DNA of 64,000 bases from Streptomyces tanashiensis (lineage in GTDB: Bacteria; Actinomycetota; Actinomycetes; Streptomycetales; Streptomycetaceae): assembly GCF_014648895.1 (NCBI RefSeq), contig NZ_BMRZ01000011.1, forward strand, positions 124,001 through 188,000. The letters are read 5' to 3'. Positions within the stretch are counted from its first letter, which is position 1; the number at the start of each line of letters is the position of its first letter. The translations under genes were made by a program, and so were the position numbers. Below the pieces are notes generated by a model that was not told the DNA's origin, did not search any database, and worked only from the letters and a program-made list of their open reading frames with translations. Below, in pieces: positions 45,145-53,280 of this stretch.

Positions 45145-45705
45145 ATGACGCGAAGACAACCACCTGACGATCGGCGCACGGTGAAGGTGTCGAAGTACCT
45201 CTCCAAGCATCTGCGCCACCAGCCCGAGCGGATCGGACTCGTCCTCGACGCGCACGGCTGGACCGAGATCGACGCCCTGCTCCGGGCCACCGCGGAGCAC
45301 GGCTTCCCGATCACCCGCGAGGAGCTCGACCACGTCGTCGCGACCAACGACAAGAAGCGCTTCGCGATCGAGGGCACCCGTATCCGCGCGAGCCAGGGCC
45401 ACACCGTCGCGGTCGACCTGGACCTGCCGGCCGCCGAACCGCCCGCGTACCTCTACCACGGTACGGTCGCGGACCGGCTCCCCGCGATCCGGTCGGAGGG
45501 ACTGCGGCCCATGGCCCGGCACCACGTCCACCTCTCCCCCGACCGGGAGACGGCGACCAGGGTCGGCGCGCGCCGGGGACGGCCCGTCGTGCTGAGCGTC
45601 GACGCCGGGGCCATGCGGCGGGCCGGGCACGTGTTCCACGTCAGCGCCAACGGGGTGTGGCTGACCGACGCCGTCCCGCCGGAGTTCCTCCGCTTCCCCG
45701 CGTAG
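45145..45705 (+). CDS. kptA: RNA 2'-phosphotransferase (KptA/Tpt1)
   Basis: A ~186-residue enzyme that removes an internal RNA 2'-phosphate by transfer to NAD+, giving ADP-ribose 1''-2''-cyclic phosphate. Family motifs: VSKYLSKHLRHQPERIGL (Arg of the RNA-binding site), HGWTEIDALL, then in the ADP-ribosyl-transferase fold AYLYHGTVADRLPAI, ARHHVHLSPDRETA and NGVWLTDAVPPEFL. ATG 45145 or GTG 45181 could be the start. Bacteria lack the eukaryotic tRNA-splicing ligase that makes its substrate, so the natural target is unknown. Confidence 0.9.
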   Translation: MTRRQPPDDRRTVKVSKYLSKHLRHQPERIGLVLDAHGWTEIDALLRATAEHGFPITREELDHVVATNDKKRFAIEGTRIRASQGHTVAVDLDLPAAEPPAYLYHGTVADRLPAIRSEGLRPMARHHVHLSPDRETATRVGARRGRPVVLSVDAGAMRRAGHVFHVSANGVWLTDAVPPEFLRFPA

Positions 45706-45797
45706 GCCCGCTTCCCCGCGTGCGCCCGGGTGCCTTCTGAGCCGCCGGCCCTCCGCGAGCCCGTGCGCGGAAGACCCCGCCCGAGGGGTGATGAGGC

Positions 45798-46262
45798 ATG
45801 ATCACTTCCATGGCTCACCCGCATCTGCCCACCACCGAAGCGGCCGTCACCGCGATCCGCGAGATCGCCCAGGACTTCAACCTGGAGATGACGGTGACCG
45901 ACGACATCGGGGCGGACCAGACCTCCCGGCGCACCTCGTCCGGCGCCTTCGCCGTCCTCGACCCGGACGGATCGCTGCCGCACGAGGCCTACGTCGAACT
46001 GGGCGGCTCCCCCTCGGTCACGGTCCAGGTCTTCCCCGAGGACGACGCCCGGATCACCGTGGACGGCATCGAGTTCGCGGACGTGCCGCGCGACGCGGTC
46101 CCCGCCTTCCTGCGCTCCGTCCACGGCGGCCTCGCCCACGTGAAGGGACGGTTCTTCCCGCCCGGCTGGTGGCTGATCGTCCCGCTGCCCGGCGACGAGA
46201 CGTACAAGGAACTGGTCACCGGCGTCAGTCTCACCCCCTGGATGAGCTCCCTCGTCCGCTGA
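45798..46262 (+). CDS. Conserved-type hypothetical protein, cytoplasmic
   Basis: A 154-residue acidic protein with no signal or membrane span. Visible features: helical N-terminus (EAAVTAIREIAQDFNLEMTV), beta-rich middle (TVQVFPEDDARITVDGIEFAD) and a hydrophobic WWLIVPLPGDETYKE strand. Start ATG 45798 or 45810. Family not recognised. It stands alone, convergent with the secreted protein gene. Confidence 0.7.
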   Translation: MITSMAHPHLPTTEAAVTAIREIAQDFNLEMTVTDDIGADQTSRRTSSGAFAVLDPDGSLPHEAYVELGGSPSVTVQVFPEDDARITVDGIEFADVPRDAVPAFLRSVHGGLAHVKGRFFPPGWWLIVPLPGDETYKELVTGVSLTPWMSSLVR

Positions 46263-46354
46263 CCGCCGCAGGCGGGAGCCATGACCTCGCGCCTGGGCAC
46301 CGTGGTCCTGCCCCCACCTCGGCCGCGACGGCCCCCGGGAAGCGGGGCGTCCGT

Positions 46355-47047
46355 TCAGGAGGAGAGGCGGTTCAGCGCCGCGGCGGCGATGCCTTCGAAG
46401 GAGGCCGGGGCGCCGCCGGGCCGGCCGGAAAGCTCGACGACGGCGACCCTGGTGCCGCTGCGCAGGACCGCGACGCCACCGCTGACGGTGCCGTCGCCGC
46501 TGTAGGCCGGGTACCAGCGGGCGGTGCCGCCGGTGGCGGTCAGGGTGTGGGCCGCGCCGTAGTACCAGTGGCCGGCGGGCTCGTCCTGGCAGTCCTGGAC
46601 GAGCGCGACGAGCTGCTTCTCCCAGAGCGCGGCCGAGGTCCTGGTGGGGGCGCTCGCGGCCGACTCGGTCAGCCGGCTGTCGGTGTCGAAGCTCCAGGTC
46701 ACGGACGCGTACGCGGTGGCCGTGCCCTTGGTCAGGCCGCGCATCGTCTCCTCGCCGGAGCACGCGGACAGCGCCTCGCGTCCGGTCAGCGCCACGGTCG
46801 CGCCGACCGGGTTCAGCCCCTGCCGGAAGAGGTCCTCGCTCTGCACGAGGTCGGCGGAGCCGAGGCCCGACGCGACGGCCGCGACCGCGAACGGGCGGGC
46901 GGCGGTGGCCGGGTGGCCGGCCACGGCGGCGGTGGCCGACTGGCTGCCGACGACCCCGGCCGTGATCAGCGCGGCGGCGAAGCAGACCGCGGTGGCGACC
47001 CGGTTGCGGCGAACGGGCTTCTGGTGGGCGTTCTTGTTCTCGGTCAT
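46355..47047 (-). CDS. Secreted protein A of the ECF-kinase locus
   Basis: A 230-residue exported protein: basic N-terminus, signal span (VATAVCFAAALITAGVVG), mature part with two Cys (LSACSGEET, VQDCQDEPAGHWYYG) likely in a disulfide, and GGVAVLRSGTRVAVVEL. It is a paralogue of the next gene upstream: both share the CQ(D/E)E..GHW.YG and GG(I/V)AVLRSG signatures. It may be an extracytoplasmic sensor or a product of the ECF regulon. Confidence 0.8.
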   Translation of the reverse strand: MTENKNAHQKPVRRNRVATAVCFAAALITAGVVGSQSATAAVAGHPATAARPFAVAAVASGLGSADLVQSEDLFRQGLNPVGATVALTGREALSACSGEETMRGLTKGTATAYASVTWSFDTDSRLTESAASAPTRTSAALWEKQLVALVQDCQDEPAGHWYYGAAHTLTATGGTARWYPAYSGDGTVSGGVAVLRSGTRVAVVELSGRPGGAPASFEGIAAAALNRLSS

Positions 47048-47140
47048 CTGATCCCCCTGCTGGTCGGGACGCCTGCTGCGTCCTCGTACAACCGGGTGAT
47101 GCCGCCGGAGGAGGGAAAGTTGGAGCCCCGACCGGCTGTT

Positions 47141-47983
47141 TCACAGCTGTGACAGAGCGGTCCTGACGACGCGGTTCATCGCGGCCGTCCCCAGGCAGGC
47201 GGCGACCTCCAGGACCCCGTAGTGGTTGCCGCTGCGCAGCACGGCGATGCCGCCGCACGGTTCCTTGCCCTCGGGCGCCGTGCCGGTGGTGTTGAGGGAT
47301 CCCGGGTAGGAGCCCATCCAGCTCGCGGTGACGTCCGGGGCGAGCCGCAGCGTCGTGGTCTTCCCGTAGACCCAGTGCCCCGGCGCCTCCTCCTGACAGG
47401 GCACCTGTTCCAGCAGCAGGCGCTCGGCGAAGTTCTGCGCCAGGGAAGGGCTCCGGGCTTCGGCGGCGACCTCGCGGGCGACCTGGTCGGCGCTCTCCGC
47501 GGCCAGCGTGGGGTCGCTCGGGTTGGTGCGGGTGCCGGTCATCAGTCCGCGGAAGTGGGCACCGGGCCCGCCCAGCGTCTCGGTGAGCGTCTTCTCCCCG
47601 GTGCAGGCCGCGTTGGCGTACGAACCGTCGCCGTACCGGTCGGTGACGTGGATCCGCCCGATGCCGAACTCCGGGCCGAACGCCGCGGGTTCCAGAAGGT
47701 TCGCATGCGTCACCGGCCCGGTCGCACCGGCCGGCGAGGCGGAGCCGGAGGGCGCGGGCGTCGGGGCGGACACGCCGGGCGTCCGAGCGGCGGACGTGCC
47801 CTGGGACGCCCCGCCGGCCGCGGCACCCGACCGCGCCGCCGGGTGCGCCTCGGCCCCGGGGGGCGGCGGCAGGACGAATCGCCCGGTCACCAGCCCGAGC
47901 GCGGCGGCGGCCACCAGGGCGGCGACGGCGGACCGGGTCCGGATGACGGCGTGGCCGCCGCCCGTAACGGGACCGCCGTTCAC
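47141..47983 (-). CDS. Secreted protein B of the ECF-kinase locus
   Basis: A 280-residue protein with one N-terminal span (AVAALVAAAALGLVTGRFVL), a Ser/Ala/Pro linker and a C-terminal domain homologous to the downstream secreted protein (NAACTGEKTLTE, VPCQEEAPGHWVYG, CGGIAVLRSGNHYGVLEV). It has four Cys against two. Its GTG overlaps the sigma-factor stop by 4 bp (GTGA), so it is translationally coupled to the sigma factor, the position where anti-sigma factors are usually encoded. It lacks a recognisable anti-sigma (zinc HxxxCxxC) motif. Confidence 0.82.
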   Translation of the reverse strand: MNGGPVTGGGHAVIRTRSAVAALVAAAALGLVTGRFVLPPPPGAEAHPAARSGAAAGGASQGTSAARTPGVSAPTPAPSGSASPAGATGPVTHANLLEPAAFGPEFGIGRIHVTDRYGDGSYANAACTGEKTLTETLGGPGAHFRGLMTGTRTNPSDPTLAAESADQVAREVAAEARSPSLAQNFAERLLLEQVPCQEEAPGHWVYGKTTTLRLAPDVTASWMGSYPGSLNTTGTAPEGKEPCGGIAVLRSGNHYGVLEVAACLGTAAMNRVVRTALSQL

Positions 47984-48525
47984 CGACCGGTGACCAGGCG
48001 CTCGCGCATGAAGCGGCGGGCCTGGTGGATACGGTCCTTGACCGTGCCCAACGGGGCGTCCAGCTCCTCGGCCACCTGGACGTAGGTCAGGTCGCACAGG
48101 TCGCGCAGCACGAAGGACTCCACCAGGGCGGGGTGCTGCCGCTCCAGCGCGGCCAGCGCCTCCATCAGATCGAGCCGGGTCCCGGCGATGACGCTGGTGG
48201 TGCGCGGGTCGACGGACTCGGGGAGGTCGGCGTGGCTGTCCTCGGCGCGTCGGCGCATCGAACGGTAGGTCGACCGGGCGGCGTTCGAGGCGATCACCGT
48301 CACCCAGCCGAGGAAGGAGCCGCGGCCGCCGTACTCGCCCAAGTGCTTGCTGACGGACAGGAGCGCGTCCTGCGCGGCCTCCTCCGCGTCGGCGTGGTGG
48401 GGCAGGAAGCGCGAGCAGCGGCGCAGCACCACCGGCCGCAGTTTGGCCAGCAGGTACTCCATCGACCCCGGGTCACCCGCCTGAGCGGCCGCCACGAGCC
48501 GCTCCAGCTCACCGTCCTCGAACAC
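47980..48525 (-). CDS. ECF sigma factor
   Basis: A ~181-residue sigma factor. GTG at 48525 has GGGGG 7 nt upstream. Region 2: FLPHHADAEEAAQDALLSVSKHL and GWVTVIASNAARSTYRSMRRRAED; region 4: PALVESFVLRDLCDLTYVQVA, then EELDAPLGTVKDRIHQARRFM. It is divergent from a Ser/Thr kinase gene (88-bp gap) and coupled to a secreted protein gene; no classic anti-sigma gene is present. Kinase-linked ECF regulation is therefore likely. Confidence 0.9.
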   Translation of the reverse strand: MFEDGELERLVAAAQAGDPGSMEYLLAKLRPVVLRRCSRFLPHHADAEEAAQDALLSVSKHLGEYGGRGSFLGWVTVIASNAARSTYRSMRRRAEDSHADLPESVDPRTTSVIAGTRLDLMEALAALERQHPALVESFVLRDLCDLTYVQVAEELDAPLGTVKDRIHQARRFMRERLVTGR

Positions 48526-48613
48526 TCGGATTCCCCCGGTTCCCTGCCGCCTGGCATCCCACCCGCCGAACGGGCGTTCCACACCCCCGCCGACTCCGGC
48601 AGAATGCTGCCAC

Positions 48614-49525
48614 ATGCGCAAGCTCGGCCGTTACCTCCTTCTGGAGCGGCTCGGAGCCGGCTCCTTCGCGACGGTCTGGAAGGCCTACGATCCGGAGCTC
48701 GACACCGAGGTCGCGGTGAAGGTGCTGGCCGAGAACTGGGCCGCCAACGCCGACGTGCGCGAGCGGTTCCTCGCGGAGGCGAGGCTGCTGCGCCGCATCG
48801 CCAGCCCGCGAGTGGTCCGGGTGCACGACGTCGGGGTGCAGGAGGACCAGCCCTACTTCGTCATGGACCTCGTCCGCGGCGGCACCCTGGAGGACCGGGT
48901 CGGGCAGTGCGACCCGCAGGAGGCGCTGCGGCTGGCCGCGGAGGCGGGCTACGCGGTCCAGGTCCTGCACGAGGCGGGTGTGGTGCACCGCGACGTCAAG
49001 CCGTCCAACCTGCTGCTCTCCACCGACCCCGCGCCCGCCGCGGTGCTGGTGGCGGATCTGGGCAGCGCGAAGCAACTGGCCGACGCGTCCGGGCTGACGG
49101 TGACCACGGGCACGCCCGCGTACATGGCACCGGAACAGGCCTTCCAGACCGGCGGGTTCGACGGGAGGGCCGACGTGTACGCGCTGGCCGTCGTGGCCTA
49201 CGAGCTGCTGACCGGGCGGAAGCCGTTCGGCCCGGGCGGGCGCGCCACAGCTCTGATGACCGACCAGCCGTCCGCCTCGACGCTGCCGGCGCTCCCTGCC
49301 GGAGCGGAGCTCCCACCCCACGTCGACCTGCTGCTGCGGGCCGCGATGTCCGTCGAGCCGGCGGACCGGCCGGCGACCGCCCGGGCCTTCGCGGACGCGC
49401 TGCTGGCTCCGGTCCCACGGGCCCAGCCCCTGGAACACCCCGGGTGGCTGACCCCGCGCGCGGTCGGTCTGGCGTCGGGAGCGGTGTTCACGGCGACGGC
49501 CCTGCTGAGCTGGCTGCAGCGCTGA
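48614..49525 (+). CDS. Tail-anchored Ser/Thr protein kinase
   Basis: A 303-residue Hanks-type kinase. Gly loop LGAGSFATVWKA, Lys in EVAVKVLAEN, catalytic VVHRDVKPSNLLL, the metal motif DLG instead of DFG (VADLGSAKQ), activation loop with Thr cluster (LTVTTGTPAYMAPEQ). The C-terminal ~20 residues form one membrane span (VGLASGAVFTATALLSWL) and only two residues follow, so there is no outside sensor domain. Divergent from the ECF sigma gene; the sigma factor is a plausible substrate. Confidence 0.92.
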   Translation: MRKLGRYLLLERLGAGSFATVWKAYDPELDTEVAVKVLAENWAANADVRERFLAEARLLRRIASPRVVRVHDVGVQEDQPYFVMDLVRGGTLEDRVGQCDPQEALRLAAEAGYAVQVLHEAGVVHRDVKPSNLLLSTDPAPAAVLVADLGSAKQLADASGLTVTTGTPAYMAPEQAFQTGGFDGRADVYALAVVAYELLTGRKPFGPGGRATALMTDQPSASTLPALPAGAELPPHVDLLLRAAMSVEPADRPATARAFADALLAPVPRAQPLEHPGWLTPRAVGLASGAVFTATALLSWLQR

Positions 49526-49601
49526 GATCCGGCAGGAACGGGGTGGCCGGCCCTGGTGCCGACGCGACCCGGCCGCCGACGGCTGCCGTAGGGTCGGTGG
49601 C

Positions 49602-50495
49602 ATGCGTCTGAGCACCGTGATCCTCCCCATCCACCGATGGGCCGAAGGGCAGAAGATCTGGCGGCGGGCCGAAGACCTCGGCTTCCATGCCGCGTACACG
49701 TACGACCACCTGTCGTGGCGGTCGTTCCGGGACGGGCCGTGGTTCGGTGCCATCCCCACGCTCACAGCCGCGGCGACGGTCACACAGAGCATGCGACTGG
49801 GCACCCTCGTGACCTCGCCGAACTTCCGGCACCCGGTGACGCTCGCCAAGGAGCTGATCACGCTGGACGACGTCTCCGGCGGGCGGATCACCCTGGGCAT
49901 CGGCGCGGGCGGCAACGGCTTCGACGCCACCGCCCTCGGGCAGGAGGCGTGGACGCCGAAGGAGCGGGCCGACCGCTTCGGCGAGTTCGTGGCGCTGCTC
50001 GACCGGCTCCTCACCGAGGACGCGGTGACGGACCGGGGCACCTTCTACTCGGCCGACGAGGCGCGGAACATCCCCGGCTGCGTCCAGAGCCCGCGGCTGC
50101 CGTTCGCGGTGGCGGCGACCGGGCCGCGCGGGCTGAGGCTGGCCGCGCGGTACGGGCAGGCGTGGGTGACGACCGGCGACCCGAAGCTGTACGAGGAGGG
50201 CACGCCGGAGCAGTCGGTGGCGGCCCTGCGCGGCCAGGTCGAGAAGCTCGCCAAGGCGTGCGCCGAGTCCGGGCGGGACGTCGCCGAGCTGGACAAGGTC
50301 CTGCTGACCGGTTTCACCCCGGACCGGAGCCGGCCACTGGAGTCCGTGGACGCCTTCGTCGACTTCGCCGGACGCCACCGCGAGCTCGGCTTCACCGAGA
50401 TCGTGATCCACTGGCCGATCGCGGACTCCGACTTCGCCGCCGACCAGACGGTCTTCGAGAACATCGCCACCGAGGCGCTCGCCCAGCTGGGCTGA
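49602..50495 (+). CDS. LLM-class flavin/F420-dependent oxidoreductase
   Basis: A 297-residue luciferase-like TIM-barrel protein (LSTVILPIHRW, AYTYDHLSWRSF, RLGTLVTSPNFRHPVTLAKE, GGRITLGIGAGGNGFDA, AARYGQAWVTTGD). The order of motifs is that of F420- or FMN-dependent monooxygenases/dehydrogenases; which cofactor cannot be told by eye, but F420 is common in Streptomyces. Monocistronic; ends before a terminator. Confidence 0.88.
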   Translation: MRLSTVILPIHRWAEGQKIWRRAEDLGFHAAYTYDHLSWRSFRDGPWFGAIPTLTAAATVTQSMRLGTLVTSPNFRHPVTLAKELITLDDVSGGRITLGIGAGGNGFDATALGQEAWTPKERADRFGEFVALLDRLLTEDAVTDRGTFYSADEARNIPGCVQSPRLPFAVAATGPRGLRLAARYGQAWVTTGDPKLYEEGTPEQSVAALRGQVEKLAKACAESGRDVAELDKVLLTGFTPDRSRPLESVDAFVDFAGRHRELGFTEIVIHWPIADSDFAADQTVFENIATEALAQLG

Positions 50496-50502
50496 CCGGA
50501 TC

Positions 50503-50527
50503 GACCCGCCCCGTGTCGGGGCGGGTC
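50503..50527. terminator. Bidirectional terminator, 11-bp stem
   Basis: GACCCGCCCCG (50503-50513) pairs perfectly with CGGGGCGGGTC (50517-50527) around TGT, and its right arm overlaps the stop codon of the convergent zinc-ribbon gene. Confidence 0.88.
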
Positions 50528-50963
50528 AGGCCGTCCGATGCCACTCGGCGCCGGCTCCGCACCGGTCGCAGCCGGCGGGGGACGACGCCTCGCAGGCCGC
50601 GGAGGCCTCCTTCTCACGGGCCGCGGCGGACGGCGTCCACTGCTGCGGCACGGCACTCACTGCACTCACTGCGCTCACGGCACGAGACGGGTCGGCGCTC
50701 AAGGCACTCACGGCACTCACCGCGCGAGAGGCGTCGGCACTCACCGCGCGAGAGGCGTCGGCGCCCCCGGCGCCGGTCGTCGGCCGTGCCACGACGTCGG
50801 CCAGGCCGGCCAGGACGTCGCCCACCAGCACCGGCTCCCGTACGGGATGAGCCGCTCCGGCACGTTCGCACTCCGCGCACAGGGTCATGCGCAGGCTCGC
50901 GACCCACGTCCCGTACGGCACACCGCAGGAGTCGCACTCCTGTCTTCGCCGGCCCGCGACCAT
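50526..50963 (-). CDS. Small zinc-ribbon-like protein with internal repeats
   Basis: A 145-residue protein. ATG at 50963 has GGGAGGGCGG upstream. An N-terminal CDSCG...CAEC pair and a C-terminal CDRCGAGAEWH suggest two zinc ribbons. The middle holds tandem (D/E)ASRAVSA units (five copies, several with identical 24-bp DNA). Family not recognised. It may be a small nucleic-acid or protein-binding factor. Confidence 0.7.
   Translation of the reverse strand: MVAGRRRQECDSCGVPYGTWVASLRMTLCAECERAGAAHPVREPVLVGDVLAGLADVVARPTTGAGGADASRAVSADASRAVSAVSALSADPSRAVSAVSAVSAVPQQWTPSAAAREKEASAACEASSPAGCDRCGAGAEWHRTA
50655..50760 (-). repeat. Coding repeats in zinc-ribbon-like gene
   Basis: Repeated CACTCACNGC and a 24-bp unit containing GCGCGAGAGGCGTCGGC encode AVSA and DASRAVSA. 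The best two 24-bp copies are adjacent (about 50720-50762). Confidence 0.7.
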
Positions 50964-51092
50964 GACCCGCCCTCCCTGGAGACGCCGTCAGCTCCCAGGG
51001 ATCTTCCCCGCCACGCCGAAAACGAACGGGTGTTTACGGCCATGTCCTGACACGCCCGTCGCACCGGTACGTCCCGGCACGCGGATCGCGCC

Positions 51093-51626
51093 TCAGTTCG
51101 GGCGCTTCGGCAGATGGCGGTAGCCCGGGTGGACGCCCGGAGTGAGCCCCTGCTGCTCGGCGATCCGGCCCAGGAGCGCCGTCAGCCGGACCCGGTCCTC
51201 CTCGTCGAGCGCCGCGAACAGGTCGTCCTCGTGCAGCGCGGCGACCTCGCGGACGCGCCCGAGTGCCCGGCGCCCGTCCTCGGAGACGTACAGCTCGTGG
51301 TGGCGACGGTCCTCGGCGCTGCGCCGCCGTTCGACGAACCCCTTCTTCTCCAGGCTGTCGATGAGTGCGACGACCCGGCTCGGGACGACGCCGAGGTCGG
51401 TGGCGAGGGAGCGCTGACTCCGTCCCGGCTCCAGGGCGATCATCCGCAGCAGGCCGACGTCCGGCGGCGCGAGGCCGAGTTCGCCGACGCGCTCTCCGAA
51501 GCGGCCCGCCGCGTGCGCCCCGAGCTGGGCGAGCAGGAACGCTCCGCCGCTCGGGGGCGGGGCCGCCGCCGCTCCGGGATCTTCCACTGGTTGCCGGTCG
51601 CTGCTCACAGAGTTATCGTACGACAC
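51093..51626 (-). CDS. MarR-family transcription regulator
   Basis: A ~177-residue regulator. GTG at 51626 follows GGAG at 10-nt spacing; a GTG at 51608 is possible. Winged-helix motifs: GLAPPDVGLLRMIALEPGRS, SLATDLGVVPSRVVALIDSLE, KKGFVERRRSAEDRRHHEL. Gly/Ala/Pro N-terminal tail. Divergent from a membrane-protein gene with only 45 bp between starts, which likely makes that gene its target and the locus autoregulated. Confidence 0.9.
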   Translation of the reverse strand: MSYDNSVSSDRQPVEDPGAAAAPPPSGGAFLLAQLGAHAAGRFGERVGELGLAPPDVGLLRMIALEPGRSQRSLATDLGVVPSRVVALIDSLEKKGFVERRRSAEDRRHHELYVSEDGRRALGRVREVAALHEDDLFAALDEEDRVRLTALLGRIAEQQGLTPGVHPGYRHLPKRPN

Positions 51627-51627
51627 A

Positions 51628-51658
51628 AGAATGATTCTCCACTGTGAACTATTCTCAC
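51628..51658. promoter_or_regulatory. Operator-like repeats in marR divergent promoter
   Basis: AGAATGATTCT (51628-51638) is a perfect 11-bp palindrome, and GTGA-N7-TCAC (51644-51658) follows. They lie in the 45-bp gap between the divergent starts, the usual place of a MarR operator, and are AT-rich in a GC-rich setting. Confidence 0.55.
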
Positions 51659-51671
51659 CACAGAACGGACC

Positions 51672-52388
51672 ATGCCCGTGTCTGCAGAGACCCGCACCCG
51701 GCCCGCGGAAGCCCCTCGGAAAGAAGCCCAGGGAGGACCACCGCCCGGTGTGCTCGCCGTGGTGTTCACCGGGCTGTTCCTGGCCGGGCTCGTGCTCAGT
51801 ACCGTGCTCGCCGACGGCGACCCCTTCCCCTCGCCCTTCGGCGGGACCGGCGAGATCGTGGCCTGGTTCCGCGCCCACCCCGATGCCGTCCAGGTCTCCG
51901 GAGCGCTCCAGTTCGCGGCCTCGATCCCGCTGGCCGTCTACGCCGCCACGGTCTCGGCCCGGCTGCACCGACTCGGCGTCCGCGCCCCCGGCGCGACCAT
52001 CGCCCTGGCCGGCGGACTCCTCGCCGCCGGATTCCTGGCCTGCTGCGGCCTGGTGAGCTGGACCCTGTCCCGTACGGAGGTCCTCGACCTCCCCCCGCTC
52101 GTCCGGGCCCTCCAGTACCTGGCCTTCGCCACCGGCGGCCCGGGCCACGTGGTGACGCTGGGCCTGCTGGTGGCCGGGATCGCCGTCCCCGGACTCCTCG
52201 CGGGACTGCTGCCCCGCAAGCTCGCCGTGACCGGTCTCGTCCTGGCCGTGATCGCCGAACTCGCCGCCCTCACCCTGCTCTTCGACGGCGCCGCACTGCT
52301 GCTGCCGCTCGCCCGCTTCACCTGCCTGGGCTGGCTGATCGCCGCCGGCTTCCTGCTGCCCCGTCGCCGTACCCGCAAGGAGCACTGA
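51672..52388 (+). CDS. Membrane protein, probable MarR target
   Basis: A 238-residue protein with about six spans (GVLAVVFTGLFLAGLVLSTVL, LQFAASIPLAVYAATVSARL, IALAGGLLAAGFLACCGLV, GPGHVVTLGLLVAGIAVPGL, LAVTGLVLAVIAELAALTLL, LGWLIAAGFLLP). Spacing resembles DUF4386-type membrane proteins. Divergent from marR; the GDSL and Rossmann genes follow with a 1-bp gap and a 4-bp overlap, so it heads a three-gene unit. Confidence 0.82.
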   Translation: MPVSAETRTRPAEAPRKEAQGGPPPGVLAVVFTGLFLAGLVLSTVLADGDPFPSPFGGTGEIVAWFRAHPDAVQVSGALQFAASIPLAVYAATVSARLHRLGVRAPGATIALAGGLLAAGFLACCGLVSWTLSRTEVLDLPPLVRALQYLAFATGGPGHVVTLGLLVAGIAVPGLLAGLLPRKLAVTGLVLAVIAELAALTLLFDGAALLLPLARFTCLGWLIAAGFLLPRRRTRKEH

Positions 52389-52389
52389 C

Positions 52390-53280
52390 ATGCCCGAGAA
52401 GACGCACGCGAAGACAGAGGGCGCCGAGAGGCCCGCCGAGAACCTGACGGAGAAGCTCGTGCGCTTCCAGCAGCCCGAGAAGACCCTTCGCTACCTGGGC
52501 GAGCTGCCCGACACCCGCCTCGCCGGCCTCTTCGGCCTCGACACCGAGACGTACCGGACGCTGCTGCGGGACTTCGACGACCGGACCCGGGACACCGCCG
52601 CCGCACTGCTCAAGGACCCCGGGTTCGCCGAGCGGGCCGACCGGCTGCCGTTCCGGCCCGGGCAGCGGATCGTGGCCCTCGGCGAGAGCACCACCGCCGA
52701 CCGGCTCTCCTGGTTCTCGATCCTGCGCCACCTCCTCCCGGACGGCGTCGAACTCGTCAACCTCGCCGTCTCGGGCTCCACCACCACCCAGGCCCTCGCC
52801 CAGCTGCCCCAGCTCGCCTTCCTGCGCCCCGACTGGATCCTGTGCATGCTCGGCGCGAACGACGCCCAGCGGCTGGGACGCGTCGCGGAGGCGGCGGGCA
52901 CCCGGCTGGTCGGCGAGGCGGAGACCGAGCGCAATCTCCTCGCCCTGCGGGAGCTCGCCGGCCGCGGACTTCCCGCACCGGACCGCTGGATCTGGCTCAC
53001 CCCGAGCTCCGTGGACCAGGAACGGGCCGACGCCTACCCGCACTTCCGCCGCGCCGGGATCGGGTGGAGGGGCGAGGACATCGACGGCGTCGCCGACTTC
53101 CTCCTCGGGCGGCCGGAACGCACGGTCGACACCCGGCGGGCCACCGCCGGACTGCACCTCGACGACGGGATCCACCTCACGCTCGACGGCCAGCGGGCCG
53201 TCACCGTCGCCCTCGTCGACGCGCTGGCACGCCCGTCGGAGGCGGGGGCAGAGGCAGAGATGAAGGCGGAGGCGTCGTGA
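52390..53280 (+). CDS. SGNH/GDSL-type hydrolase
   Basis: A 296-residue cytoplasmic protein. Blocks: ALGESTTADRLSW (Ser block, GES in place of GDS), VNLAVSGSTTTQALAQ (block II Gly), CMLGANDAQRL (block III Asn), DDGIHLTLDGQ (Asp/His block V). An ~90-residue N-terminal helical extension precedes the domain. Esterase or acetyl-esterase activity is expected. Middle gene of a coupled three-gene unit. Confidence 0.85.
   Translation: MPEKTHAKTEGAERPAENLTEKLVRFQQPEKTLRYLGELPDTRLAGLFGLDTETYRTLLRDFDDRTRDTAAALLKDPGFAERADRLPFRPGQRIVALGESTTADRLSWFSILRHLLPDGVELVNLAVSGSTTTQALAQLPQLAFLRPDWILCMLGANDAQRLGRVAEAAGTRLVGEAETERNLLALRELAGRGLPAPDRWIWLTPSSVDQERADAYPHFRRAGIGWRGEDIDGVADFLLGRPERTVDTRRATAGLHLDDGIHLTLDGQRAVTVALVDALARPSEAGAEAEMKAEAS

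Noticed and set aside
47134..47155. GTTTCACAGCTGTGAC at the end of the secreted protein B gene, considered as parS
   Set aside because: Only the left half matches parS; the 12-bp palindrome TCACAGCTGTGA is centred differently and includes the stop codon.
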